Origin: CAZYCC01 sp964645985 | GTDB taxonomy: Bacteria; Bacillota; Clostridia; Oscillospirales; CAG-272 | Direction: 5' to 3' | NCBI GenBank assembly: GCA_964645985.1 | Contig: CAZYCC010000029.1 | Coordinates: forward strand, 1 to 19,542 | Length of the DNA stretch: 19,542 nt | Shown: positions 1-8,167 of the stretch, piece by piece | Position numbering within the stretch: position 1 is the stretch's first letter | Layout of the letters: each line of letters opens with the position of its first letter | Notes under the pieces: model-generated | Seen by the model: the letters and a program-made list of their open reading frames with translations, nothing else | What the model was told of the DNA's origin: nothing | The model's database searches: none | Position numbers and translations under genes: made by a program

Positions 1-72
1 TAAAGGCAATCATTGCTTTCGCCTGTCGCACCGCCCTCAGAGTTTCGTCAAAACTCCCGTCTGTAATATCGA

Positions 73-345
73 TCAGAAGCGCCGTAGGTTTTCCGTATCG
101 GTGCAGCTTCCTCATTTTGAGGTCTGAAATCGCACCGTAATTCTTTGGTAGCGCACGCCGATTTTTTGCTCGTAAAAATCCGCCCGCTCAGGGAAGATCC
201 GGCGCGCCTGCCGCGAGAGGGCCCGGTACTCCTGCGCCGTGAGCGGCGTGACAGCTGCGATCTGCCCCGCCGCTCCTTCATTGAGGCGAGCTTTGCCTTG
301 ATAATTGCCGGCGAGATGAGAAGCAAACCATGAGGAGGTAGCCCT
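73..345 (-). pseudogene. Decayed YgjP/DUF45-type metallopeptidase fragment
   Basis: Reading the minus strand downward from about 345 gives an open frame without any ATG. It contains a Trp-x-x-x-His-Leu segment, then a helix beginning LTAQEYRALSRQARRIFPER, then KIGVRYQRITVRFQTSK. This follows the pattern I know from the SprT-like YgjP family, in which R-I-T-[IV]-R-x-Q-x-[ST]-[KR] is followed by W-G-S-C and later by a zinc-binding HELxH. Here the expected Trp codon is TGA (112-114). The next codons still read GSCT and ENL, as expected, before a second stop at 73-75. The frame never reaches the catalytic HExxH, and the N-terminal sheet region is missing. It therefore looks like a relic truncated at both ends. 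A short frame opening at the overlapping ATG (115-113) and running off the left edge is too short to judge. The family call rests on motif memory only. Confidence 0.5.
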
Positions 346-380
346 TGCGTCTTTCCGCGACGTGCCTTGTCTCTGTTCTC

Positions 381-409
381 TTGCATTTTCCCTTCCGGTG
401 TGGTATACT
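381..409 (+). promoter_or_regulatory. Sigma-A-type promoter for the DivIVA-like gene
   Basis: The -35 element is TTGCAT (381-386), followed by a 17-base spacer and TATACT (404-409) as the -10. An extended -10 TG lies one base before it (401-402). Transcription would begin near 416, giving a leader of about 50 bases before the ATG at 465. The same TGTGGTATACT string occurs in the promoter of the minus-strand lipoprotein gene. Confidence 0.6.
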
Positions 410-464
410 TGTTTTGATATAGTACTTGGGCGGGAGAGGCGTTTTTTTCAGAATAGGAGCGCGT

Positions 465-1748
465 ATGGCGGACGGTGGCAAAAATATCGGGGGCAGCGAG
501 AGCGAGGGCAGACGGCGCAAGTTTCGCACAGCGTTTCGCGGGTACAATCGGCGTGACGTCGCGCAGTTTGTCGGCGAATTTGACGACTCCTACACGCAGA
601 TGGAGGAGTATTACCGCGCGCAGCTCGAGGCGGCGGCGCAGGATGTAGGTCACCTTCGCGCCGAGAACGAGCTGCTCAAAAAGAAGGCGGTCGACGCCGG
701 GGTTGAGCGCGAGAAGGCGGCAGCCGCGCTGCAAGAGTGCAACGTGACGATCGCGAATCTCCAAGCGCAGCTCGCCGTGGCGCCCGAGATCGCTCCCGAC
801 GATGATACACTCGCGCAGTTGCAAGCAACAATTGCCGATTTGCAGGCGCAGCTCGCCGCGCAGAGCGATGCCGCGCCCGATGGCGAGCGCCTCGCCGATC
901 TGACCGAGCAGATCGCCGCGCGTGATGAGACGATCGCGTCGCTGCAAGCGGCTGTAGCCGAGAACAACCGAATCATCACCGACCTGCGGGAGCAGCTTGC
1001 GGCAACGCAGGAGGACGGGAAGGTCGCAGAACTTCAAGCAACGATAGCCGAGCTGCAAGCGCGGCTCGCGTCATCTCCTGCCCCCACAGAAAATCAGCCT
1101 GCGGCGCCGGACGCGCCGATTGCCGATCTGCGGGAGCTGATTGATACGACAAGCAAAAATATATTGTCGCAGCTGGATGTTGTCTATTCGTCCAATGAAG
1201 ATTTGAGAGGCGATGTCACAGAAGTCAACAACTCCCTTTGTTTTTTGGATGAAAAGATCGACAAAATCCTCGCCTCGCTCGCCGAGCTCTCCTCGAAAGA
1301 GCCTTCCTACGGCGATGGCAAAGCTGCGGAGCTGACTGAGCAGCTCGCCGCGCGCGACGCGACCATCGCCGATCTGCAAGAGCGACTCGCCGAGAGCGGG
1401 GAGGGTCTCACGCGAGAGAGCTTCGATGATGTCGTTGCGACGGCGGAGAGGAGCGTCGCCGAGGCGGAGGAGCGGGTTGCCGCTTGCGAGCGGCGCGCGC
1501 GCGATCTGGAGAGTGCGCTCGCGGCTGCGGAGATCGAGCGAGATGAGGCGCGAGCGCAGGCTGCGACGGCGCAAACCACCTCTCCCGAGAGCGAGAAGAT
1601 TCTCGCCGAGGCGAAAGCACAGGCAGAGGAAATTTTGCACAAGGCGAGAAGCACCGCGCAACTTATTCGCCTGAGCGCGCTGCGTCGCAGCGACCCTCCC
1701 GCGCCCGCCGCCCCGAGCGATCCTTCCACGCCCACTACGGCGGATTAA
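465..1748 (+). CDS. DivIVA-like coiled-coil protein
   Basis: This 427-residue, probably cytoplasmic protein starts at the ATG at 465, which has AGGAG (455-459) five bases upstream. A TTG at 426 is in frame but would leave almost no leader after the promoter. Residues about 18-50 (KFRTAFRGYNRRDVAQFV and following) match the N-terminal membrane-targeting and coiled-coil pattern of the DivIVA/GpsB family, whose members mark curved membrane and organise division or envelope growth. The rest is nearly all alanine- and glutamate-rich coiled coil, with a repeated unit of the form TIAxLQAxLA separated by proline- and acid-rich breaks. The C-terminal part (AEAKAQAEEILHKAR) also resembles DivIVA tails. 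The segment at about 1138-1262 is clearly lower in GC and does not carry the repeat. A specific cell-division role is inferred from the N-terminal domain only. Confidence 0.7.
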   Translation: MADGGKNIGGSESEGRRRKFRTAFRGYNRRDVAQFVGEFDDSYTQMEEYYRAQLEAAAQDVGHLRAENELLKKKAVDAGVEREKAAAALQECNVTIANLQAQLAVAPEIAPDDDTLAQLQATIADLQAQLAAQSDAAPDGERLADLTEQIAARDETIASLQAAVAENNRIITDLREQLAATQEDGKVAELQATIAELQARLASSPAPTENQPAAPDAPIADLRELIDTTSKNILSQLDVVYSSNEDLRGDVTEVNNSLCFLDEKIDKILASLAELSSKEPSYGDGKAAELTEQLAARDATIADLQERLAESGEGLTRESFDDVVATAERSVAEAEERVAACERRARDLESALAAAEIERDEARAQAATAQTTSPESEKILAEAKAQAEEILHKARSTAQLIRLSALRRSDPPAPAAPSDPSTPTTAD

Positions 1749-1822
1749 CCTCTCGCGGACGATAGACCGCTTCCGCGCATTTTCCCTAATATTCATTTTG
1801 ACGATAGAGAAAGGCAGTAGGT

Positions 1823-4624
1823 ATGGCAAGATCAATGTCATCTAAGGAGAACATCGACAGCGAAAACAAACAAATCAGCGAAAACGAAACAAGCGCCGAA
1901 AAAGACGAGATAAAGAACGAAACACCCGATAGTTCGCAAAATCAAGGCGGCGCATCATCCGCTTCGGCAAGCGACGCCCCCGAGGGGGACGCGCCCGCGA
2001 AGCCCAAGCGTGCGCGCAAGGGCGAACCTCGCGCGAAAAAGAACAGTGGCGAGGAAAAAGCCTCCGCTTCAACCCCTGAGACAAAGGGAGAGAGTGCGGC
2101 ACCCGATTCGCCGGACGAGGAGGGGGGCGAGATAACGGCGGAGGACATCGCGAAGATGCTGCTCGAGGCGGCGAAGAAGGGTGTTATCGACCCGCCTCCT
2201 TCCCCGGATAGCGACACCCCCGCCGAGGAGGACTCTCCCGCGCACGAGCCGGGAAAGCGGAGCGAGCGAGAGCGCAAACGCTATCCTCTGCTCGTGCTGC
2301 GCGGGGTGATTTCCTACCCGCACATCCCGCTCAAACTTGAGCTGGACGAGGAGGAGGACGTGCGCGCCTGCCTTGCCGCGGGCAAGAGTGGCAAACGCAT
2401 CTTTCTCCTGCCCCTGCGCGCGCCCGCCAAGGACGAGAACGAGCGGAATTATTACGCGAGCGTGGGGATCCTCGCGAGTATGCGTATCGTTGAGCGGGAG
2501 GAGCGCGAGGGATCTTCTCTTCCGGTTCTGCGTGTCTCGCTGCAGGGGCTGCGGCGCGCGCGCCCGGGCAGGATCTTCCACACGCGCGAGTGCGAGGAGA
2601 TTGAGACGCTGCCCGCGCGCGAGGAGCGCGCAGCGATGACGAGCGAGCTCACTCCGCGCCTTGACGAGGCGAAGGAGCGCTTCAAAGAATTTGTGCGGCA
2701 TATCGAAAACTTTCCCGCCGAGCTGAAGAAGACCATCCTCGGAGAGCAGAATGTGGGGCTGTTTTGCGATGCCGTCGCGGCGACCGTTTTGGTCGGCCAC
2801 TCGCACAAAATCGACATTCTGGAAGAACTCGACCCCGGAAAGCGCCTGCATCTGCTCTGCGACTTTTTAGAAGAGGAGATGGCGGTTCTGCAGGAGGAGG
2901 CGGGAATACACCGCGAGGTGCGGCGGCGGCTCGACGCCAATCAGCGCGATTACTACCTGCGTGAGCAGATGCGTGTCATCCGCGAGGAGCTTGGCGAGGA
3001 GGATGATGAGGAGTCGGCGGAGTACCGCGAGAAGGTGCTCGCCGCGAAATTTCCGCAGGAAGTGGAGCAGCGCCTGCTCAAAGAAGTGGACAAGCTGGCG
3101 AAGATGCCCTATAGCTCGGCGGAATCGTCGGTGCAGCGCAGCTACCTCGATGTCTGCCTCGAAATCCCCTTCGGCAAGAGCGAAACAAAGAAAATCGACC
3201 TCGCGCGCGCCGAAAAGATCCTCAACCGCGACCATTACGGAATGGAGAAGGTCAAAGAGCGCGTAATGGAGTTCCTCGCGGTGCGCTGCCTCAAACCGGA
3301 TATGCACGGGCAGATCCTCTGCCTCGTCGGCCCTCCCGGCGTTGGGAAGACCTCGATCGCGGCATCGCTCGCCGAAGCGATGGGGCGCAAGTATGTGCGC
3401 GTCTCGCTCGGCGGGGTACACGATGAAGCGGACATCCGCGGACACCGCCGCACCTATGTCGCCTCGATGCCCGGGCGAATCGTCGACGCGCTCGTACAGG
3501 CGAAGTGCAGCAATCCTCTCATTCTGCTCGATGAGGTCGACAAACTCGGAAATGACTTTCGTGGTGACCCGACCTCCGCCCTCCTCGAAGTGCTCGACGG
3601 GGAGCAGAACAAGGCGTTTCGCGATCACTTCGTCGAGATCCCGATAGATCTCTCCGACTGCATTTTCGTCGCGACGGCGAACAGCCTCGAAAATGTCTCC
3701 CCGCCGCTCGTCGACCGTATGGAGGTCATAGAGCTGCCGCTCTACAACCGCCGCGAAAAGCTGGAGATCGCCGTGCGACACCTCCTGCCAAAGCAGAAGA
3801 AGCGCCACGGCATCGAGAAAACCCGCCTCAAAGTCAGCCGTGAGGCAATCTTACAAATTATCGACGCTTACACGGCCGAAGCGGGGGTGCGCAACCTCGA
3901 GCGGCAGCTGGCGAAGATCTGCCGCAAGGCAGCGGGGCGGATTCTCGCAGGGGAGGAGGTTGTGCGCGTCACGCCAACCAATCTCAAAGATTTTTTGGGC
4001 GAGGAGAAAATCACCCCCGAGAAAATTTACGACGCCGACCCGGTTGGCATTGTCAACGGGATGGCGTACAACGGCGTTGGCGGGGATCTGCTGCGCGTTG
4101 AGGCGGTGGCGATGCCTGGCACCGGCAAACTGGAACTGACCGGGTCTCTCGGAGACGTTATCAAAGAGTCGGCGCACATCGCCCTCAGTTACATTCGGAT
4201 GCACGCGGGCGAGCTGGGTATCGACCCCTCGTTTTATAAAGATAAGGACATTCACATCCACTTCCCCGAGGGAGCGACGCCCAAAGACGGCCCCTCCGCC
4301 GGGGTCGCCGTGGCGACAGCGCTCGCGAGCGAGCTGAGCGGCCGCCCCACTCGGCGCGAGCTGTCGATGACCGGGGAAATCACCCTGCACGGAAAGGTTC
4401 TGCCGATCGGAGGGCTGAAGGAAAAGACGATGGCGGCGTACCGCGCCGGCGTCACGACAATTCTTCTCCCGGAGGAGAACCGTAAGGACGTGGAGGAGGA
4501 GGTCGACGTATCGGTGCGGCAGGGGGTCGACCTGCGCTTCGTGCGCTCGCTCGATGAGGTCTTCGCCGACGCACTGCTTCCGCCGCGCGCGGGGCAGTCG
4601 ACTCTGCCTTCCGCGAGAGGGTGA
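1823..4624 (+). CDS. lon: ATP-dependent Lon protease with long acidic N-terminal extension
   Basis: This 933-residue protein is a cytosolic AAA+ serine protease that degrades misfolded and regulatory proteins. Residues 1 to about 148 are low-complexity, rich in Glu, Ser, Pro, Asp and Lys, and replace the short N-terminus of usual Lon (about 775-810 residues in total). The substrate-binding LonN domain begins near YPLLVLRGVISYPH. The AAA+ module has Walker A GPPGVGKT (503-510) and Walker B LILLDEVDKL (D570, E571). The protease domain has the catalytic serine in DGPSAG (S825) and the catalytic lysine in GGLKEK (K868), so the enzyme looks intact. The start at 1823 has AAGG (1811-1814) eight bases upstream; a second in-frame ATG lies 12 bases later. 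The neighbour engB begins three bases after the stop, and this lon-engB order is also found in Bacillus. No CtsR or HrcA operator was recognised. Confidence 0.97.
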   Translation: MARSMSSKENIDSENKQISENETSAEKDEIKNETPDSSQNQGGASSASASDAPEGDAPAKPKRARKGEPRAKKNSGEEKASASTPETKGESAAPDSPDEEGGEITAEDIAKMLLEAAKKGVIDPPPSPDSDTPAEEDSPAHEPGKRSERERKRYPLLVLRGVISYPHIPLKLELDEEEDVRACLAAGKSGKRIFLLPLRAPAKDENERNYYASVGILASMRIVEREEREGSSLPVLRVSLQGLRRARPGRIFHTRECEEIETLPAREERAAMTSELTPRLDEAKERFKEFVRHIENFPAELKKTILGEQNVGLFCDAVAATVLVGHSHKIDILEELDPGKRLHLLCDFLEEEMAVLQEEAGIHREVRRRLDANQRDYYLREQMRVIREELGEEDDEESAEYREKVLAAKFPQEVEQRLLKEVDKLAKMPYSSAESSVQRSYLDVCLEIPFGKSETKKIDLARAEKILNRDHYGMEKVKERVMEFLAVRCLKPDMHGQILCLVGPPGVGKTSIAASLAEAMGRKYVRVSLGGVHDEADIRGHRRTYVASMPGRIVDALVQAKCSNPLILLDEVDKLGNDFRGDPTSALLEVLDGEQNKAFRDHFVEIPIDLSDCIFVATANSLENVSPPLVDRMEVIELPLYNRREKLEIAVRHLLPKQKKRHGIEKTRLKVSREAILQIIDAYTAEAGVRNLERQLAKICRKAAGRILAGEEVVRVTPTNLKDFLGEEKITPEKIYDADPVGIVNGMAYNGVGGDLLRVEAVAMPGTGKLELTGSLGDVIKESAHIALSYIRMHAGELGIDPSFYKDKDIHIHFPEGATPKDGPSAGVAVATALASELSGRPTRRELSMTGEITLHGKVLPIGGLKEKTMAAYRAGVTTILLPEENRKDVEEEVDVSVRQGVDLRFVRSLDEVFADALLPPRAGQSTLPSARG

Positions 4625-4627
4625 GAA

Positions 4628-5233
4628 GTGAGTGCGCGCGCCATCCGCTTCGAGCGCACCGAACTTGCCGCCGTCTGCGGCAGTCCCGAGCAGTTCCCGC
4701 GCGATATCCTGCCGCGCGTCGCCCTCTCCGGGCGGTCAAATGTCGGCAAGAGCTCACTGCTCAACACCCTGCTCGGGCGAAAGGCCCTAGCGCGGGTTAG
4801 CTCCTCCCCCGGCAAGACGGTGACGGTCAATTACTATCTTGTCGACGGCGCGCTCTACCTCGTCGATCTGCCGGGATACGGCTACGCGAGGCGCAGCGAT
4901 GACGCGCGGCGCGCGCTCGCGAGAATCGCAGACCGATTTCTCACCGAGAGCCGCGCGATGGGGACACTCAAACTCGTGCTACAGCTCGTAGATCTGCGCG
5001 TCGGCCCCACCGGGGATGACTGCACGATGCTGTCCTATCTCGCACAGACCGGAACGCCGACGCTCCTTGTCGCGACGAAAGCGGACAAGCCGAACAAGAC
5101 CGATCGCGAGCGTATGCTCGCGGCGATCGCAGAGCATCCGCTTCTGCCTCCGGGGACGCAGGTGCTCCCGTTCAGCAGCCTCACCGGCGAGGGAAAACAG
5201 CCCCTGCGCGCGGCGATCCTCGCGAGGATATAA
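4628..5233 (+). CDS. engB: Ribosome biogenesis GTPase YsxC/EngB
   Basis: This 201-residue TrmE-Era-EngA-EngB family GTPase acts late in 50S subunit assembly in the cytosol. All GTPase motifs are visible: G1 GRSNVGKSS (35-43), the G2 threonine in SSSPGKT (T64), G3 DLPGYGYAR (from D80), G4 TKADK and G5 SSLTGEG. The length is typical of the family. Translation starts at GTG 4628, three bases past the lon stop, with GAGAGG inside the end of lon as ribosome-binding site, so it is probably co-transcribed and translationally coupled with lon. Confidence 0.96.
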   Translation: MSARAIRFERTELAAVCGSPEQFPRDILPRVALSGRSNVGKSSLLNTLLGRKALARVSSSPGKTVTVNYYLVDGALYLVDLPGYGYARRSDDARRALARIADRFLTESRAMGTLKLVLQLVDLRVGPTGDDCTMLSYLAQTGTPTLLVATKADKPNKTDRERMLAAIAEHPLLPPGTQVLPFSSLTGEGKQPLRAAILARI

Positions 5234-5409
5234 ATTCGCGGGAGCGCCGCGCGCCGCCGGGGCCGCAGTACCCGCGAGGGCGCAGGAAAGGCGGGGCGGC
5301 TCCTTTCGATCTGCCGATATATCGTGCGGCGCAAGGGGCCCGCCGCGAAAAGTGATGCGCGGGGGCCTCGCGCGGCAGATTCTTATTTTTCTCCTTTGAG
5401 AGTTTTCCT
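5234..5409. other. GC-rich spacer with possible weak hairpin and T-rich leader
   Basis: No coding frame is convincing here. Towards the right end a short hairpin GCGCG (5357-5361) / CGCGC (5369-5373) is followed about ten bases later by a T-rich stretch (5381-5396). It could be a weak terminator after engB or simply part of the leader of the next gene. The T-rich stretch runs almost up to the start codon at 5410. Confidence 0.3.
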
Positions 5410-6162
5410 ATGCTGATAAATCTCATGCGGTCGGGAATGGGGTTTCGGGAGATCGTTATTTATCTCCTGCTCTTCATCCCGATCTTCCTCATCTCCTTCT
5501 CGGTGCACGAGGCGGCGCACGCCTATGTCGCGTGGAAGCTCGGCGACCCGACCGCCCGCAATATGGGGCGGCTTACCTTAAACCCTCTCAAACATCTCGA
5601 CCCGATCGGCACCATCTCGATGCTGCTGATCGGCATCGGCTACGGCAAACCGGTTCCCATCAACTCCCGCTATTTCAAAAATCCCAAGCGGGATATGGCG
5701 ATCAGCGCGGCGGCAGGTCCTATCTCCAACCTGCTCCTCGCCTTCCTCGGCACGCTTCTATACAATCTTTCCGCGCTCGTCCTCAGCCACGCGTACCCCG
5801 CCTATGATGGGCTTTTTCAAAACGACATTTGCCCGTGGGACTTCGGGCAAGCGTCGGCAAACGGCGCGCCCGCCGGCATCATTATCGGGCTCATCCTGCT
5901 GACCTTCTTTTATTACTTCAGCTGGATGAACGTCTCGCTCTGCGTCTTCAATCTCATCCCGATCCCGCCTTTCGACGGGTCGCGGATTCTGTTTGCCTTC
6001 CTGCCAGACCGCTACTACTGGGGCATACAAAAGTACGAGCGGATCATTATGATCGTGATCATCGTGGTGCTCTTCCTCCTGCCCTTTAATCCGGTGACGC
6101 CGATCGCCGAGGCGGTACAGCGAGGGCTCTATCTCCTAACGCGATGGATCGCGCGATTGTAG
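5410..6162 (+). CDS. Site-2 protease family (M50) membrane metalloprotease
   Basis: This 250-residue polytopic membrane protein has the zinc-binding motif HEAAH (H33, E34, H37) in its first hydrophobic segment and the second active-site motif NLIPIPPFDG (D189), both characteristic of M50 site-2 proteases that cut substrates within the membrane. Several hydrophobic segments are visible (about 14-32, 66-78, 97-125, 155-182, 211-226). There is no PDZ domain, so it belongs to the compact, SpoIVFB-like or housekeeping group often found before scpA in Clostridia. Its substrate cannot be told from sequence. The ATG at 5410 has no clear Shine-Dalgarno and follows a T-rich leader; ATGs at 5425 and 5437 are alternatives. 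The 3' end overlaps scpA by 19 bases. Confidence 0.9.
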   Translation: MLINLMRSGMGFREIVIYLLLFIPIFLISFSVHEAAHAYVAWKLGDPTARNMGRLTLNPLKHLDPIGTISMLLIGIGYGKPVPINSRYFKNPKRDMAISAAAGPISNLLLAFLGTLLYNLSALVLSHAYPAYDGLFQNDICPWDFGQASANGAPAGIIIGLILLTFFYYFSWMNVSLCVFNLIPIPPFDGSRILFAFLPDRYYWGIQKYERIIMIVIIVVLFLLPFNPVTPIAEAVQRGLYLLTRWIARL

Positions 6163-7073
6163 AAGCGTCCGCGCGGGAGGAGGGGCAGGCACTGTCCTTT
6201 TCCCTGCCGGTCTTTGAGGGGCCCTTAGACCTGCTCCTCCGCTTAATCGCGAAGAATAAGGTCAGCATCTATGACATCCCCATCGCGCAAATTCTCGATG
6301 AATACCTCGCCGCCGTCGCGCAGATGCGGCGGCTCGATATGGAGGTCGCGGGCGAGTTTGTCACGATGGCGGCGGAGCTGATGCGCATCAAGAGCCGCAT
6401 GCTCCTGCCGCGCACGGCGCCCGATGACGAACCGGAGGAGGATCCGCGCGCCGCGCTCTCGGCGGCGCTCGCCGCATATCAAAAGGCGAAGGAGGATGCC
6501 GCCATGCTCGCCGCGCGGTATGCCGTCTACGGCGGACGGATGGGCAAGGAGCCGATGGACACGGCGCAGCTCACCCCCGAGAAGCCCCCGCTTGCGCCGC
6601 AGCAGGTCGAGGATCTCGCCGCCGCCTTCTCGCGGATCGCCGCGCGGCGGCAGCTATTGCAAAAGACAATGACCGAGGAACCGGCGATGACGCTCGATGT
6701 CATCGTTCGGCGAAAAGTTACTCCCATTGTCGAGCGGATCGGCGTGGTGCTAAAATTGCTGCGCGCGCGCGGGACGCTCGATCTTGAGGGGGTTCTCACG
6801 ACCTGCGAAACGCGCTCCGAGCTTGTCGCCTCCTTTGTTGCGCTGCTGCAGCTCATCCGTGAGGGACGGGTGCGCATTTGCGAGGAGAGCGGGGGCGACA
6901 ATCCCCTCCTCGCTTTCGTGCGCGATGACGCGGTTCCCGATACAGCCGACGGGGGCGTGGCGGGGAAAGAAGGGGACGCGCTAGGCGAGCCCGAGGTGCC
7001 AAACGAGGTCGCGGCGAGGAAAACTAAGACAATCGAAACGCCCGGCAACGCCGTCTTACCATCGGGGGGATAA
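6144..7073 (+). CDS. scpA: Segregation and condensation protein A
   Basis: ScpA is the kleisin subunit that bridges the SMC dimer and binds ScpB in the bacterial condensin complex on the nucleoid. The protein has 309 residues. The N-terminal SMC-binding domain is recognised by the family pattern FEGPLDLLLRLIAKNKVSIYDIPI (quoted here as FEGPLDLLL followed by IYDIP), then the helix EVAGEFVTMAAELMRIKSRMLLP. The C-terminal winged helix lies around residues 185-250. Beyond about residue 255 there is a disordered tail rich in Gly, Asp, Glu and Pro, absent from most ScpA proteins (usually about 240-260 residues). The ATG at 6144 lies inside the end of the M50 gene in another frame, so the two are probably translationally coupled. 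scpB follows after 37 bases. Confidence 0.95.
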   Translation: MDRAIVEASAREEGQALSFSLPVFEGPLDLLLRLIAKNKVSIYDIPIAQILDEYLAAVAQMRRLDMEVAGEFVTMAAELMRIKSRMLLPRTAPDDEPEEDPRAALSAALAAYQKAKEDAAMLAARYAVYGGRMGKEPMDTAQLTPEKPPLAPQQVEDLAAAFSRIAARRQLLQKTMTEEPAMTLDVIVRRKVTPIVERIGVVLKLLRARGTLDLEGVLTTCETRSELVASFVALLQLIREGRVRICEESGGDNPLLAFVRDDAVPDTADGGVAGKEGDALGEPEVPNEVAARKTKTIETPGNAVLPSGG

Positions 7074-7110
7074 ACGGGCGGCGGACGAGGCGGTGTTTTT
7101 CTGATAAAAT

Positions 7111-7914
7111 ATGATTTGCAACACCGAGGGGGCGGCCTCTTTGCCGGGAAATCAAGAGGAAACGCCCCCGCTGTCCGCCCCCTCGGCGGTAGCACCGGCG
7201 GACGGAAATACCGCCGGGGAGGGGGGAGTGGAAAACCTTGCCTGCCGCGCCTCCTCCGGGGAAAATGTCCTATCCCCGGGGGATGCCGCGGGCGAGGGCG
7301 GTACCGACGAGAAGCCAGCCTCTCCCGGCGATGGTCTCGTTCTCGACGAGCCTCACCGGCGAGAGGCGCTCGAGGCGATGCTGTTCGCCACAGGTTACCC
7401 GCTCTCCTATGACAAGATAGCGCCGCTCCTCGGGATGACGCGCGATGTCGCGCGCGACTTTGTACGATCCTTCGCGCAGGAGTACAATGCGGCGCAGGGG
7501 CGAGGGCTGCTGCTGATTGCGGGGGAGGGCGACTGCCGCCTCTGCACCAAAGGCGAGTACGCGCCGCTCATCCGCGCGGCGATGGGGGGGCGCGGCAGCG
7601 GGAAGCTGTCCCCGTCGGCCCTCGAGGTGCTCGCCATCGTCGCCTATCATCAGCCGGTGACGCGCGCGACGGTCGATGAGATTCGCGGGGTGGACAGCTC
7701 CTACGCGCTCGGTGTCCTCGTAGACCGGGGGCTCGTTTCGCCTACCGGACGGGTCGACGCGCCTGGGCGCCCGCTTCTCTACGGCACGACCGACGACTTC
7801 CTCCTCGCGTTCGGGCTCACCTCACTTAAAGATCTGCCCGACTACCCTCCGCGCGCTGACCCCCCCGACGCGGCGCAGCTCACTCTCGGCGAAGGGGACG
7901 TTCCGGCGGAGTAG
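7111..7914 (+). CDS. scpB: Segregation and condensation protein B
   Basis: ScpB is a dimeric winged-helix protein that stabilises the SMC-ScpA ring. The product is 267 residues when started at ATG 7111. The family core begins around residue 83 (RREALEAMLFATGYPL) and includes LSPSALEVLAIVAYHQPVTR and the GRPLLYGTTDDFLLAFGL segment, all typical of ScpB. The first 82 residues are a low-complexity extension with repeated AGEGG and SPGD elements. The 7111 ATG has no Shine-Dalgarno, only a short T- and A-rich leader. An in-frame GTG at 7228 lies directly after a GGGGAGGGGGGA purine run and would give a 228-residue protein closer to the usual length, so the start is uncertain. Confidence 0.93.
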   Translation: MICNTEGAASLPGNQEETPPLSAPSAVAPADGNTAGEGGVENLACRASSGENVLSPGDAAGEGGTDEKPASPGDGLVLDEPHRREALEAMLFATGYPLSYDKIAPLLGMTRDVARDFVRSFAQEYNAAQGRGLLLIAGEGDCRLCTKGEYAPLIRAAMGGRGSGKLSPSALEVLAIVAYHQPVTRATVDEIRGVDSSYALGVLVDRGLVSPTGRVDAPGRPLLYGTTDDFLLAFGLTSLKDLPDYPPRADPPDAAQLTLGEGDVPAE

Positions 7915-8099
7915 ACCGCGTCTCGCGCCTTGCGAGGCTTGCGCCCAAGGAGAGCTCGCGCTTTTGCAGGGCGCGGGCAAGAACACGCCTTTCTTTTACA
8001 AAACGGCGCGTGGCGGATGTATTCGTAGTTTTTCGCGGTCGCTCTCGGTTTCGACCATCGCGCCAAAGAGTACTCCCCTTCCCAAAGCGCGGCGGCGAA

Positions 8100-8116
8100 T
8101 CCCTAAATTATAGGGA
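8100..8116. promoter_or_regulatory. Palindrome upstream of a promoter, possible operator
   Basis: TCCCTA-AATTA-TAGGGA is a perfect 6-base inverted repeat with a 5-base centre. Its right edge lies 23 bases before the -35 element at 8140. The position fits a regulator-binding site acting on the DUF2953-ytfJ transcript, but no known operator is recognised. Confidence 0.3.
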
Positions 8117-8139
8117 GAATTTTCGGCTTCTGGGACATT

Positions 8140-8167
8140 TTGACACGAATTCCCCCTCTTTTATAGA
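8140..8167 (+). promoter_or_regulatory. Probable sigma-A promoter for DUF2953-ytfJ
   Basis: A consensus -35 TTGACA (8140-8145) is followed by a 16-base spacer and TATAGA (8162-8167). The -10 matches four of six consensus bases. Transcription would start near 8174, inside the first copy of the direct repeat. Confidence 0.45.

Noticed and set aside
1..115. Minus-strand frame starting at the ATG at 115 and running off the left edge (MRKLHRYGKPTALLIDI and on)
   Set aside because: Only 38 codons are visible, there is no ribosome-binding site, and third-position GC is lower than in the real genes. It could be a partial gene but cannot be supported.
48..1058. Long minus-strand open frame of 336 codons across the left edge and the DivIVA-like gene
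   Set aside because: It is Leu/Arg/Gly-rich antisense of the repetitive coiled-coil gene, with no recognisable domain.
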